Below are positions 6,631 through 14,818 of a stretch of 23,591 bases of DNA, piece after piece. A model generated the notes under the pieces. The model ran no database searches and had not been told where the DNA came from. It saw nothing but the letters and a program-made list of their open reading frames with translations. The position numbers and the translations under genes are program-made. The DNA is from a virus, in the IMG/VR virus record IMGVR_UViG_3300030107_001107, positions 1 to 23,591 of that record. The stretch is one strand, 5' to 3'. Each line of letters starts with the position of its first letter. Position 1 is the stretch's first letter.

Positions 6631-7656
6631 ATGGCTGTTACTTTAAGCCGTTCGGGTCAAATTAAGGGCGCAGCAGCCACTTGGGGTGCTGGTGCTTCTG
6701 GATTAGATACCGATAGAGCCCTGATGCTCAAATTAGGATCTGCTGAGATCCTAGATGCCTTTATGACTAATACAGTTTTTAAAGGTAAAACTCGTGAAAG
6801 AAATATTCGTGGAGGGAAGAGCGTTGCTTTCCCAATCACGGGTAAAATGGTGGCTGCTTATCATCAACCAGGCACTGAACTTACAGGCACTATTAATGAT
6901 CCAAGTGATCTAAATGAGCGTGTAATTTCACTCGATGCGTTGATGGTAGCTGATGCCGCCATATACCAAGTTGATGAACTAATGTCATATTTTGACGTTA
7001 GACAAATCTATACAAAAGAACTTGGTAGAGCCCTTGCAGTGGAATACGATAAGCGTGTTGCAAGAATGATCTTTGCAGCCGCAAGTAACTCCACTGAGCC
7101 TTTAAATAAATCTACTAACTCAGGTAGAACTGGACAAGGAGTTACACTCGGTACTGATTACACAGCAGGCGGTGCTACTCGTCAGGCAAAAGGTGATGCT
7201 CTTGTTAACGCGCTCTTTGATTTAAGAGTTGGTTTTGAAGAGAAAGATGTGAGTATTGATGATATGTATGCTGTATTTACTCCAGCAGATTATTATCTAT
7301 TAACTCAATCAAGTAGAGCTATTAATGCTGACTTTGGTGGAGCTGGAACTATTGCTGATGGCCGTACATTACGTGTTGCTGGCATACCATGTTTCGCATC
7401 AAATCATGTCACTCAAGCTGATTACTCACTTGTAGCGGGTGATCATAATGCTGATTACGCTCAGAACCTTTCCAAGTGTAAAGCTTTGGTGTTCAATAAA
7501 GAGGCAGTTGGTGTTGTTACTCTTCTCTCTCCAAGTCTTCAAATGACAGGCGAAGAGTTCAGGGTGGTACACCAATCCGATTTACTTGTCGCAAGACAAG
7601 CTTTGGGTATGGGGGTTCTTAGATCAGAAGCTGCAGCGAAGATTGTTATCCCTTAA
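6631..7656 (+). CDS. major capsid protein, T7 gp10-like
   Basis: A 341-residue protein, against 344 for T7 gp10A, that forms the icosahedral shell with an HK97-type fold. Family features are GGKSVAFPITGK and AAYHQPG (about 60-80), ISLDALMVADAAIYQVDELMSYFDVR (in two conserved blocks, about 98-123), and the C-terminal end DLLVARQALGMGVLRSEAA, which matches the gp10 end. It follows the scaffold gene and is followed at once by a terminator, as T7 gene 10 is by T-phi. The ATG has no good Shine-Dalgarno sequence, so expression may rely on a strong transcript and an unstructured AT-rich leader. No slippery site for a 10B-type frameshift product was noticed. Confidence 0.95.
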   Translation: MAVTLSRSGQIKGAAATWGAGASGLDTDRALMLKLGSAEILDAFMTNTVFKGKTRERNIRGGKSVAFPITGKMVAAYHQPGTELTGTINDPSDLNERVISLDALMVADAAIYQVDELMSYFDVRQIYTKELGRALAVEYDKRVARMIFAAASNSTEPLNKSTNSGRTGQGVTLGTDYTAGGATRQAKGDALVNALFDLRVGFEEKDVSIDDMYAVFTPADYYLLTQSSRAINADFGGAGTIADGRTLRVAGIPCFASNHVTQADYSLVAGDHNADYAQNLSKCKALVFNKEAVGVVTLLSPSLQMTGEEFRVVHQSDLLVARQALGMGVLRSEAAAKIVIP

Positions 7657-7674
7657 GTTGGATACGGTCTGCTA

Positions 7675-7705
7675 AGAGGTCAGTAAAAACTGGCCTCTTT
7701 TTTTT
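7675..7705 (+). terminator. rho-independent terminator after the capsid gene
   Basis: AGAGGTCAGT (7675-7684), loop AAAA, and ACTGGCCTCT (7689-7698) form a ten-pair stem with one T-G pair. A run of eight T residues (7698-7705) follows. This is a textbook intrinsic terminator. It lies 18 bases after the capsid stop, matching the T7 terminator between genes 10 and 11, which raises capsid expression relative to downstream genes. Confidence 0.93.
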
Positions 7706-7710
7706 ATGTC

Positions 7711-7727
7711 TAATACAATATGTATTA
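7711..7727. repeat. inverted repeat TAATAC-AATAT-GTATTA after terminator
   Basis: A perfect six-base inverted repeat with a five-base centre sits between the terminator and the gp11-like gene. It starts with TAATAC, as does the sequence around the palindrome at 2296-2310. It could be part of a promoter that restarts transcription for the tail genes, or an operator. No firm -35/-10 pair was found. Confidence 0.35.
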
Positions 7728-7745
7728 CGTGGTTGTAGTGATCTT

Positions 7746-8405
7746 ATGGGTCTAGCAAATGAAAAGGTCACACCAGGAAGAAGTTCTCTTCTTGATGCTG
7801 TAAATGTCTTGTTGGAATGTATTGGCGAACAGCCGATAAACACACTTGATTTGACTCAAATTCAGGACGCTCGAATAGCTGAGAGAACGCTCCTTGAGTT
7901 TCATAAAGAAGGTCAAATTAAGGGCTGGAGTTGGAATACAGAACATTGTTATCCTTTCTCGAAAAATGACAATGGAGAGATTGAAATTCCGACAGATATT
8001 ATTGAGTTTGCCTTAGATCCTTATATCTATGCTAATCGTTATATTCAGCGTGGACAAAGGATTTACGACACAACAAATCGTTCTTATACGATGGAGACGA
8101 CTCTTACAAAGATTGATGCTGACATCATTAGGATGTTGTCATGGTCAGAGACTCCAGAGGCTTATAACAGGTGGATAATAATTAGATCTGCTCGTGTATT
8201 TGTTGCTCGTGTATTAGGTGATGAAGCTGCTTATAAATTCACCGCACAAGATGAAAGAGATGCACAGATGGCTTTAGAAAGAATGGAGCAAAGGCAGGAG
8301 CAACCAAATCTTTTAACAGGTGGTCGTGATCGATTGCCATTTAGAACATATGAACCTGCTAGTGGGTTAATGACTCGTCGTCTTAGTGCAGGTATCCGAC
8401 TCTAA
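7746..8405 (+). CDS. tail tubular protein A, T7 gp11-like
   Basis: A 219-residue protein (T7 gp11 is 196). It forms the ring that attaches to the portal and carries the nozzle and fibres. Features are the N-terminal LLDAVNVLLECIGEQPINTL, typical of gp11 ('vN-iL..ige.pv.sl'), then ERTLLEFHKEGQIKGWSWNTE and a C-terminal domain with IIIRSARVFVARVLGDEAAY. It is the first gene after the terminator. Its stop overlaps the next start as TAATG, so the two tail-tube genes are coupled. No strong Shine-Dalgarno sequence is seen. Confidence 0.93.
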   Translation: MGLANEKVTPGRSSLLDAVNVLLECIGEQPINTLDLTQIQDARIAERTLLEFHKEGQIKGWSWNTEHCYPFSKNDNGEIEIPTDIIEFALDPYIYANRYIQRGQRIYDTTNRSYTMETTLTKIDADIIRMLSWSETPEAYNRWIIIRSARVFVARVLGDEAAYKFTAQDERDAQMALERMEQRQEQPNLLTGGRDRLPFRTYEPASGLMTRRLSAGIRL

Positions 8406-10951
8406 TGGCTTTAGTTTCTTATCCAATTCCTAATCTTTCTCAGGGAATTAGTCAACAACCTGATGCACAAAGAGATCCATCTCAAGGTGAGATTCAGGTC
8501 AATGGAATGTCTTCCATTATGGAGGGACTTAGAAAGAGAGATGCAAGTGAATTATTAGCAGAAGTCTCAACTTCTTCTTTTGGAGATTGTTTTATTCATA
8601 GTATTTTAAGAGATAACGTAGAGGAATATTTAGCAGTTGTAGCGAGTTCATCAATCAAAGTCTATGACTTAGAAGGGAACTCAATGTCATTTTCTCATGG
8701 AGTCAATGCTCTTAACTACATAAGTTCACTTGCAGATGCGAAGCAAAATATTAGAGCTGTAACGATTGCCGATTATACGTTCATATCAAATACGACAAAG
8801 GTTCCTGCGATGAAGGCGGCGACGGCTCCAGCAACGGCCCGTCCTACGGCACATGAAGCAATGGTTTGGGTGAGGGCAGCTTCGTACGGAAACGAGTACA
8901 AATTAACGGTTAATGGTGTTTCAGCAACTGTTACAACGGCTGTTGCTCCAGTCATATCAGGGACAGATGGGGATGGTAATCCTACTGTTACAGAGAATAG
9001 AATTAGTTCTGCTGATATTGCTGAGAATTTAAAAACAGCATTAGCTTCTGCTGGTTTAAGTGGGGTAACGATTACGAGATCTGGTTCAGTTCTTTGGCTT
9101 CAATCATCTAGTTCAATTACATTGGCTGCTAATGATGCAAGAGCCAATGCTGATATAACTGCAATTCTTTCTAAGGTTCAAACATTTACAGAGCTACCAA
9201 CCATTGCTCCGAGTGGTTATCAGATAGAGATTGAAGGTGATCCTGGTAATAATTTTGACGGTTATTACGTTGAGTTTGTACCGAAGAGTGGAACATTTGG
9301 CGAAGGTCTATGGGTGGAAACTGTTAGCCCAGGCGTTGAGTATGAAATAGATCAAGACAAGATGCCTCATATTTTAGTAAGGCTTCCAGATAATAGTTTT
9401 TTCTTTGGACCTGCGGATGGATATGTTCTTACTGGTACTACGAATGGAGTTGCCTGGGAAGTTAAGATGCCGACTTGGGGGCAAAGGGCAGCAGGTGATT
9501 ATCAAACTGCTCCAGATCCAAGTTTCATAGGCCATGCCATTAACGATATTTTCATTTATAAAAATCGTCTTGGATTCTTAGCTGATGAGAATGTGATTCT
9601 TAGTCGAGTAAGAGAGTTCTTTAATTTCTGGCCTGAGACAGTTACAACGATTCTTGATTCTGATCCGATTGATGTAGTTGCTTCTAATAACAAAGTTTCA
9701 GTTCTTAGATATGCAGTGCCATATCAGGATGAGTTAATTCTTTTCAGTTCTCAATATCAATTTAGATTTAATGCAGCAGAAACGGTTTTAACTCCAGCTA
9801 CAGCTCAGATCACTGTGTTGACGCAGTTTGAAACAGATGTAGCTGTTAGGCCCCAACAATCAGGGGGAGGAATAGTTTTCGCTCAAAATAACGGTGATTG
9901 GGCTCAGTTTCGTGAGTTTAGTGTGCGAGGTGCTGGTACTGCTTTAACGGCTGATGCTGCAGATTTAACTGGATATGTATCTGCTTATGTCCCTAGTGGT
10001 TTATTCAAATTAACGGTCAATGATACGAGTAATGCCATATTTGGTATCAGCTCAAAGACAGGCCATAAGAATCGGATTTACGTTTATAAATATTTTGTTC
10101 GAAACACTGGACAAGGAGTTGAAAGGGCTCAATCGAGTTGGAGTCATTGGGAACTTAGTGGAGCTGATGAAATCCTTCAGGTTTTATGCGTAAGGGAGAC
10201 TCTTTATCTTTTAGTCAAGTATGGAAGCAAGGTTTATTTAGAGAAGATCCCAGTCATGGATCGTCTTAGTGAGCCTGTCGCAGGAGCCCCATATCCTTTC
10301 CTTTTAGATCGTCGTGTCTCAACTACTACTGCAACTCCTGCAGGGGTGAGAGTTTCAGCAGGTAGTTATGACGCAACAACAAAGAAAACAACATGGACAT
10401 TGCCTTATACGATTAAATCGAGAACAGAAGCGTGGTCAGGTTTCGACACAAGTGCAAATGGAGGTGTCCTTCTCGGATTTGCGACCAGTGGTAACACCAT
10501 TATTGGCAATGGTGATTGGTCTGGTTCTCCAGTTTGGTTTGGTGAGTCATATAACTTCCGATATAGATTTACCCGTTTCAAACTTTATAAAGAGATAGGA
10601 GGAGGAAAAGCAGCAGCGAACGTAGAAAGGACACAGGTTCGTAATGCGAAATTGCGTTATCACGAGACACATTATTTTGAAATACATGTGTTTCCTGAAG
10701 GAAGGGATACAGGTAAATATAAATTTGACGGAACAATTCTTGGATCTAGAAATTCGCTGATAGGAACTGCATTACCAGACGGATGGGATTCTGATGATGA
10801 AAGATTTTATGAGGGTGTATTTACTTTTCCAATCATGAGTCGAGGTGAACGATGTATGGTTGAAATTCATAACGATACTCCTCACCCCTGTAAGTTTTCT
10901 ACTTGTGAGTGGGTTGCATTAATTACAAGTAAGGCGAGGTCATTAAGATGA
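8405..10951 (+). CDS. tail tubular protein B, T7 gp12-like nozzle
   Basis: An 848-residue protein (T7 gp12 is 794) that forms the tail nozzle. The start MALVSYPIPNLSQGISQQPD is typical ('-slkgGiSqQPd'), as are VNGMSSIMEGLRKR and VTIADYTFISN. Central blocks FIGHAINDIFIYKNRLGFLADENVILSR and EFFNFWPETVTTILDSDPIDV are near-diagnostic of the family. A domain at about 155-290 is rich in Thr, Ser and Ala and partly accounts for the extra length. The DNA coding the start of that domain (about 8801-8900) is unusually GC-rich. The gene is followed by an ATGA overlap with the gp13-like gene. Confidence 0.95.
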   Translation: MALVSYPIPNLSQGISQQPDAQRDPSQGEIQVNGMSSIMEGLRKRDASELLAEVSTSSFGDCFIHSILRDNVEEYLAVVASSSIKVYDLEGNSMSFSHGVNALNYISSLADAKQNIRAVTIADYTFISNTTKVPAMKAATAPATARPTAHEAMVWVRAASYGNEYKLTVNGVSATVTTAVAPVISGTDGDGNPTVTENRISSADIAENLKTALASAGLSGVTITRSGSVLWLQSSSSITLAANDARANADITAILSKVQTFTELPTIAPSGYQIEIEGDPGNNFDGYYVEFVPKSGTFGEGLWVETVSPGVEYEIDQDKMPHILVRLPDNSFFFGPADGYVLTGTTNGVAWEVKMPTWGQRAAGDYQTAPDPSFIGHAINDIFIYKNRLGFLADENVILSRVREFFNFWPETVTTILDSDPIDVVASNNKVSVLRYAVPYQDELILFSSQYQFRFNAAETVLTPATAQITVLTQFETDVAVRPQQSGGGIVFAQNNGDWAQFREFSVRGAGTALTADAADLTGYVSAYVPSGLFKLTVNDTSNAIFGISSKTGHKNRIYVYKYFVRNTGQGVERAQSSWSHWELSGADEILQVLCVRETLYLLVKYGSKVYLEKIPVMDRLSEPVAGAPYPFLLDRRVSTTTATPAGVRVSAGSYDATTKKTTWTLPYTIKSRTEAWSGFDTSANGGVLLGFATSGNTIIGNGDWSGSPVWFGESYNFRYRFTRFKLYKEIGGGKAAANVERTQVRNAKLRYHETHYFEIHVFPEGRDTGKYKFDGTILGSRNSLIGTALPDGWDSDDERFYEGVFTFPIMSRGERCMVEIHNDTPHPCKFSTCEWVALITSKARSLR

Positions 10952-11406
10952 AGTTTATTAAACAGGAAGATGTTACTGGTGACATGGTTCTGGATATAGG
11001 ATTCAATTTAAGAGAAAGTGATGAAATTGAGGTTCAATTAAGTCATGGAATGTCTGGTCTAAACGCTTGTATGGACAGCTATTGTCATAGTTCTATGTTT
11101 CAGATTTTTGCTGGTGATGATGGAACGCCTGTTGGTATAACTGGAATGTGGCATAACTCAATTTGGTTATTAGCAACTGATGGATTAACTGCTACAAAAA
11201 GTCATCGTTGGCAATTATGCACTTTAGCTAGACAATGGGTAGATCTCTGCGTGGCCGAAGTGGGTGAAACTATTGGAAATTACGCTTATTCTGAGAACAA
11301 GAAATCTCTTAAGTGGTTGAAACATTTAGGATTCACGGTTGGAGAACCAGAACCTTACGGAGTTAAGGGTGCATTGTTCTGTCCGTTCTGGAGGAGTCCA
11401 TCATGA
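10948..11406 (+). CDS. gp13-like protein with acetyltransferase (GNAT) fold
   Basis: A 152-residue protein at the T7 gene 13 position (T7 gp13 is 138). The central VGITGMWHNSIWLLATDGL and the C-terminal NYAYSENKKSLKWLKHLGF resemble the GNAT strand and the 'N..s..fl..lGF' end of the fold that gp13-like proteins share. A complete acetyl-CoA loop (Q/RxxGxG/A) is not evident, so catalysis is doubtful. In T7, gp13 is needed for proper virion assembly of the internal core. The gene shares ATGA with both its neighbours, which suggests tight coupling. Confidence 0.82.
   Translation: MKFIKQEDVTGDMVLDIGFNLRESDEIEVQLSHGMSGLNACMDSYCHSSMFQIFAGDDGTPVGITGMWHNSIWLLATDGLTATKSHRWQLCTLARQWVDLCVAEVGETIGNYAYSENKKSLKWLKHLGFTVGEPEPYGVKGALFCPFWRSPS
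11390..11396 (+). promoter_or_regulatory. ribosome-binding site for the gp14-like gene
   Basis: GGAGGAG lies 6 bases before ATG 11403, inside the end of the gp13-like gene. It supports 11403 over the in-frame ATG two codons later. Confidence 0.7.
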
Positions 11407-12221
11407 CTATGGCTCCTTGGATGGCTGCAATGGGCGGTCCTATGGGACTTGCTTTAGGTGGAGCACAGATTGGATTAAGTCTTCTTGGTGGTGCTGAAAA
11501 GAGGAGAGGACAGAGACAAGACTATGCAAATCAGGTTGCGTTCCAGGATGCAACGTCTGAGTTCAACGCATGGCAAGCAAATCAAAATGCTCAGATACAA
11601 GATCTAAATAGTGATTATCAATATTTTGCTGAGACTGTTAATTACAACAATCAATTAGCTCAAGTTCAGTCCAATAGGAATTATGAATTTGCCAGAGAAT
11701 TAGCTCAAGCTGAAGTTGTTACTCGTACTAGAACAGCAGCTCAAGCTGAATATATGGTTGATGCTGATGCAATATCAGCTCAATTACAAGAAAGAGGGAT
11801 GCAAGAAAGCATGGCAATCATGCAGCAAAAACGTAGAGCTTTACAGGCAAGTTCTGCTGTACGAGCAATGGATACAGGAGGACAAGGTTTAGCAAGAAGA
11901 GAACGTGATTTTGCTTTCCAATTAGGTGAGTACACAGCTATATCGCAGATCAATGAAGGGATTAGGAATAGACAGTATCGAAGAGATCAGTATGCAAATA
12001 TCGCTAAATATCTAAGTCGTTATAACAGTCAGCAGTTTTATCAACGTCAAAAATACATTGATCCAATTGCACCATTTGCACCATTACCAACTCTGGTCAA
12101 TGCACCGCCGCCTTCTATGCGAGGTGCAGGTCCAGCGAATACAGCGTTGCTTGATACAGCGACTTCTGTTCTTGGTGGTGTCAACACTGCTCTCAATTTT
12201 GGTGCAAATCTTAATCGATAA
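11403..12221 (+). CDS. internal virion protein, T7 gp14-like
   Basis: A 272-residue protein (T7 gp14 is 196). The N-terminus MTMAPWMAAMGGPMGLALGG is hydrophobic and Gly-rich, matching the gp14 membrane-inserting start (T7 begins MCWMAAIPIA). Coiled-coil-like helices follow (about 40-170), then the region QGLARRERDFAFQLGEYTAI with YRRDQY, which parallels the T7 gp14 pattern. The C-terminus is Pro-rich, then Ala/Gly-rich. In T7 gp14 forms the pore in the outer membrane after ejection. The position between the gp13- and gp15-like genes agrees. Confidence 0.87.
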   Translation: MTMAPWMAAMGGPMGLALGGAQIGLSLLGGAEKRRGQRQDYANQVAFQDATSEFNAWQANQNAQIQDLNSDYQYFAETVNYNNQLAQVQSNRNYEFARELAQAEVVTRTRTAAQAEYMVDADAISAQLQERGMQESMAIMQQKRRALQASSAVRAMDTGGQGLARRERDFAFQLGEYTAISQINEGIRNRQYRRDQYANIAKYLSRYNSQQFYQRQKYIDPIAPFAPLPTLVNAPPPSMRGAGPANTALLDTATSVLGGVNTALNFGANLNR

Positions 12222-12226
12222 ATTTC

Positions 12227-14752
12227 ATGGCTGATCCCAAACGTCTACCAGAGGGCCAAGTTAATCCAGGTGCAAAACCTGTATCGGCCTTTGTTAATCC
12301 AGGTTCTATTCAGGTTGCTGCACCAACTAAATTTCCTGGTGTTCCTCAACCAAAAGGAGTTAGAGCTGTTTCGACTGGTGGAACAACTTATGTTCAGGGA
12401 TATAACCAAGCGAAACAACTAGCAGAGGCTTTGGTTCCTTTTACGAATCAGGTAATGCAAACTGCTACGACAGCAGGTTTGAAATATGTCAGTTATAAGA
12501 TTGAAGAAGGAGAAAGGAAAGCTTGGGAGGCAGAAGCACAGGCAACTGCAGCACAGATGAAAGTTGATGAAGCAACTGAAGTAGCAGAGAAGACAGCAGC
12601 ACAAGCAAATAGAAAGTTATCGAAGAAAGATCCTCAAGCTGCATTATTAGCTAACGAGTTAAATCCTTATACAAAAATAGGGATACAAAGAGGAAGAGCA
12701 AAGATTGCGGCGGCTGAAGTTCCTTTAGGCATGAGGGCTTTTGTTAGTCAAAGTGCTGACAAGATTGATTTCAATGATGGTACAAATGGTTTAAAAGGAT
12801 TACAGGGAATAAGAGCACAATATGTAAATAGTGTTTTTCAAAAACATGGTTTAACAAAGAATGGTCCAGGTGTAGATAAATATTTAATGCCTGCTATTGA
12901 AAAGACTTCAGAGAAGATTGCTAATGATATTTTTTCGAGATCTATAAAATTTAATGATGAAGTTAAACCTGGATTATTAGCTACAAAAATAAAGTTAGCA
13001 GTTAAGCAGATCAATGGAGCTGGTGTTTTTGAGTATGGAGAGAATGAGTATATAAAAGAGAAGATGGATGAGAAGGATTATAAAGCGGCTGCAAGACAAT
13101 ATTTAGCATCAATTATTCGAGAAGATGTTGCTGATGCGATGTTTAATAAAGGTGGCGAAGTAAGAATGGGAGAAGCTTATAAATTGTTAATGGGGGATAC
13201 AGAATTTAATACTGAGGCTAATAGAAATCTTTTAGATTCAGTTGATTCTTCTTCTCAAATAGAGTTTGGTGGTAAGAAAATTACATTAAATATAGGCCAG
13301 AGATATGGAGGTTCAGGTATTACTAAAGCTGATTTTGAAGCTAAAGCTGTTAAACAAAATACAGCCGCCGCGAAATTAGCAGGAGAAGATTTTCAGGTTA
13401 AATTAGATCAAGCTTTAAATAATATTGGAGAGGATGAGACTGTAGAACAGGCGGTCAGTAGAGTTTATGCTGAATACGTTGAATCTCTTGGTGGAGAAGA
13501 AAATATTAATTCTTTTGTCTTGAATAAGTTAAAAGAAGTAGTATCAAAAAACCAGCGTAGTGCTAATGAAGGTGGATTAATTATTGAAGGTTTAAACCCA
13601 GAAGAAAGACTTAATATTAATAAATTAATTAATAACTTAAATGGAAAAGATTTATTAGAAAGGTCTTCTGAAATTAGAGATAGAATATTTAAAATTGCAA
13701 GTGGAATGAGTGCTGATGATGCTGATAAATATACAAGAAGTCAACTTAAATTATTAGGTGACAAGGTAAGTTCTGCAGTTCAATTGAGTAGATATTCAGA
13801 CACTATTGATGAATTAATAGAAATGAGAACTGGTTATTTCTTAAAAAGTATTTATGGAAGTAGTAGAAATGCTCCCCTTGATTGGCCTACTTCAGAAGGT
13901 CGTTTGCAAGTTCGATTTAAAGAAATAGTTATAGAAGCTATTCAAGGTGAAATGATTAACAAAGGAAGAGAAATTAGTACGGTAGAAGCACAGAAAGTTG
14001 GAAATGAAGCTATTGCTAGTTATATAAAAAATAATGCTTCTGATTTCTCTGATTTGTTTCCAGGTGCTTCTCAAGAAAAGTTAGATACATTGAACTTAGG
14101 ATTAACTGAAACAGAATCAACAGATCCTACGAAGAGGAAAGAAATAGTTATTCCTGAAGGAGAGAAAGAGGGTAAGAAAGTAATCAGATTATATGAAGTT
14201 GATCAGCTTGATTCTTTCCCTAATCGTGGACCAGTTCTTAGACGCTACCGTGACAGACCTATTCTTCCTCTTGAGGCATTAAGAGAAGAGATTTCAAATA
14301 TTATTAGCGGTGGTGAAATTCCTTTGTCTTTAAAGAAAGCAAGAGTGGAGGCTCAGGCCCCAGATCTATTTGATTTCTTGATGAAGCAAGTTGATCAATA
14401 TCCTAATTACGATCTCCAGAAGGACTTTAGTTTAGATGACCTTGAGAAGTTAAAAACAGAATTAGTGTCTATGGGTAGTGCAGAAAATAGCTTGGTTGCG
14501 ACTCGTTTATTAGAAGACACTCATCCTAATCTTGCTTCTAGAAATGAATGGTTAGACCCCTTTAAAGAGGTTCAGACAGCAGGGATAAGATTGTCTGGTG
14601 ATCGGTATCTTTATAATTATGAGATAAAAATTATTAAAGATGGTTTCAATAGAGATAAAGCAGCAGGTAAAAGCTTGGATCATTATTTCAAATTTTATCC
14701 TGAGCTTTTTAAAGGAGTTGATGCTGGTAATCCGTTTAAAAGTGTGGGCTAA
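12227..14752 (+). CDS. internal virion protein, T7 gp15-like
   Basis: An 841-residue protein (T7 gp15 is 747) that is mostly helical. The first 80 residues are Pro/Gly-rich and disordered. A basic/acidic coiled coil follows (about 80-130, KIEEGERKAWEAEAQATAA). The NELNPYTKIGIQRGRAKIAA and MRAFVSQSADKIDFND segments fit the family's conserved N-terminal region. In T7 gp15 forms the periplasmic tube of the ejection apparatus with gp16. The call rests on position, size and style rather than an enzymatic motif. The gene starts five bases after the gp14-like stop. No clear ribosome site is seen (AAATTTCATG). Confidence 0.85.
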   Translation: MADPKRLPEGQVNPGAKPVSAFVNPGSIQVAAPTKFPGVPQPKGVRAVSTGGTTYVQGYNQAKQLAEALVPFTNQVMQTATTAGLKYVSYKIEEGERKAWEAEAQATAAQMKVDEATEVAEKTAAQANRKLSKKDPQAALLANELNPYTKIGIQRGRAKIAAAEVPLGMRAFVSQSADKIDFNDGTNGLKGLQGIRAQYVNSVFQKHGLTKNGPGVDKYLMPAIEKTSEKIANDIFSRSIKFNDEVKPGLLATKIKLAVKQINGAGVFEYGENEYIKEKMDEKDYKAAARQYLASIIREDVADAMFNKGGEVRMGEAYKLLMGDTEFNTEANRNLLDSVDSSSQIEFGGKKITLNIGQRYGGSGITKADFEAKAVKQNTAAAKLAGEDFQVKLDQALNNIGEDETVEQAVSRVYAEYVESLGGEENINSFVLNKLKEVVSKNQRSANEGGLIIEGLNPEERLNINKLINNLNGKDLLERSSEIRDRIFKIASGMSADDADKYTRSQLKLLGDKVSSAVQLSRYSDTIDELIEMRTGYFLKSIYGSSRNAPLDWPTSEGRLQVRFKEIVIEAIQGEMINKGREISTVEAQKVGNEAIASYIKNNASDFSDLFPGASQEKLDTLNLGLTETESTDPTKRKEIVIPEGEKEGKKVIRLYEVDQLDSFPNRGPVLRRYRDRPILPLEALREEISNIISGGEIPLSLKKARVEAQAPDLFDFLMKQVDQYPNYDLQKDFSLDDLEKLKTELVSMGSAENSLVATRLLEDTHPNLASRNEWLDPFKEVQTAGIRLSGDRYLYNYEIKIIKDGFNRDKAAGKSLDHYFKFYPELFKGVDAGNPFKSVG

Positions 14753-14784
14753 TATCTACAGGGGTGGAAAAGTCCTGCATAATA

Positions 14785-14815
14785 GAGGAGACTGACTATG
14801 GATAAAGAGTTCTGA
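14785..14815 (+). promoter_or_regulatory. ribosome site plus five-codon minicistron before the gp16-position gene
   Basis: GAGGAG (14785-14790) is followed after 7 bases by ATG 14798, which opens ATG GAT AAA GAG TTC TGA (MDKEF, stop at 14813-14815). Three bases later comes ATG 14819 of the 1363-residue gene, in the same frame. The only good ribosome site thus serves the minicistron, and the large gene would be reached by reinitiation or read-through. Alternatively the TGA is a recent mutation or a sequencing error, and the true start is 14798. Confidence 0.55.
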
Positions 14816-14818
14816 GAA

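Noticed and set aside
10368-10598. Plus-strand ORF of 76 codons in another frame
   Set aside because: It lies inside the gp12-like gene in a wrong frame and has no ribosome site or recognisable features.
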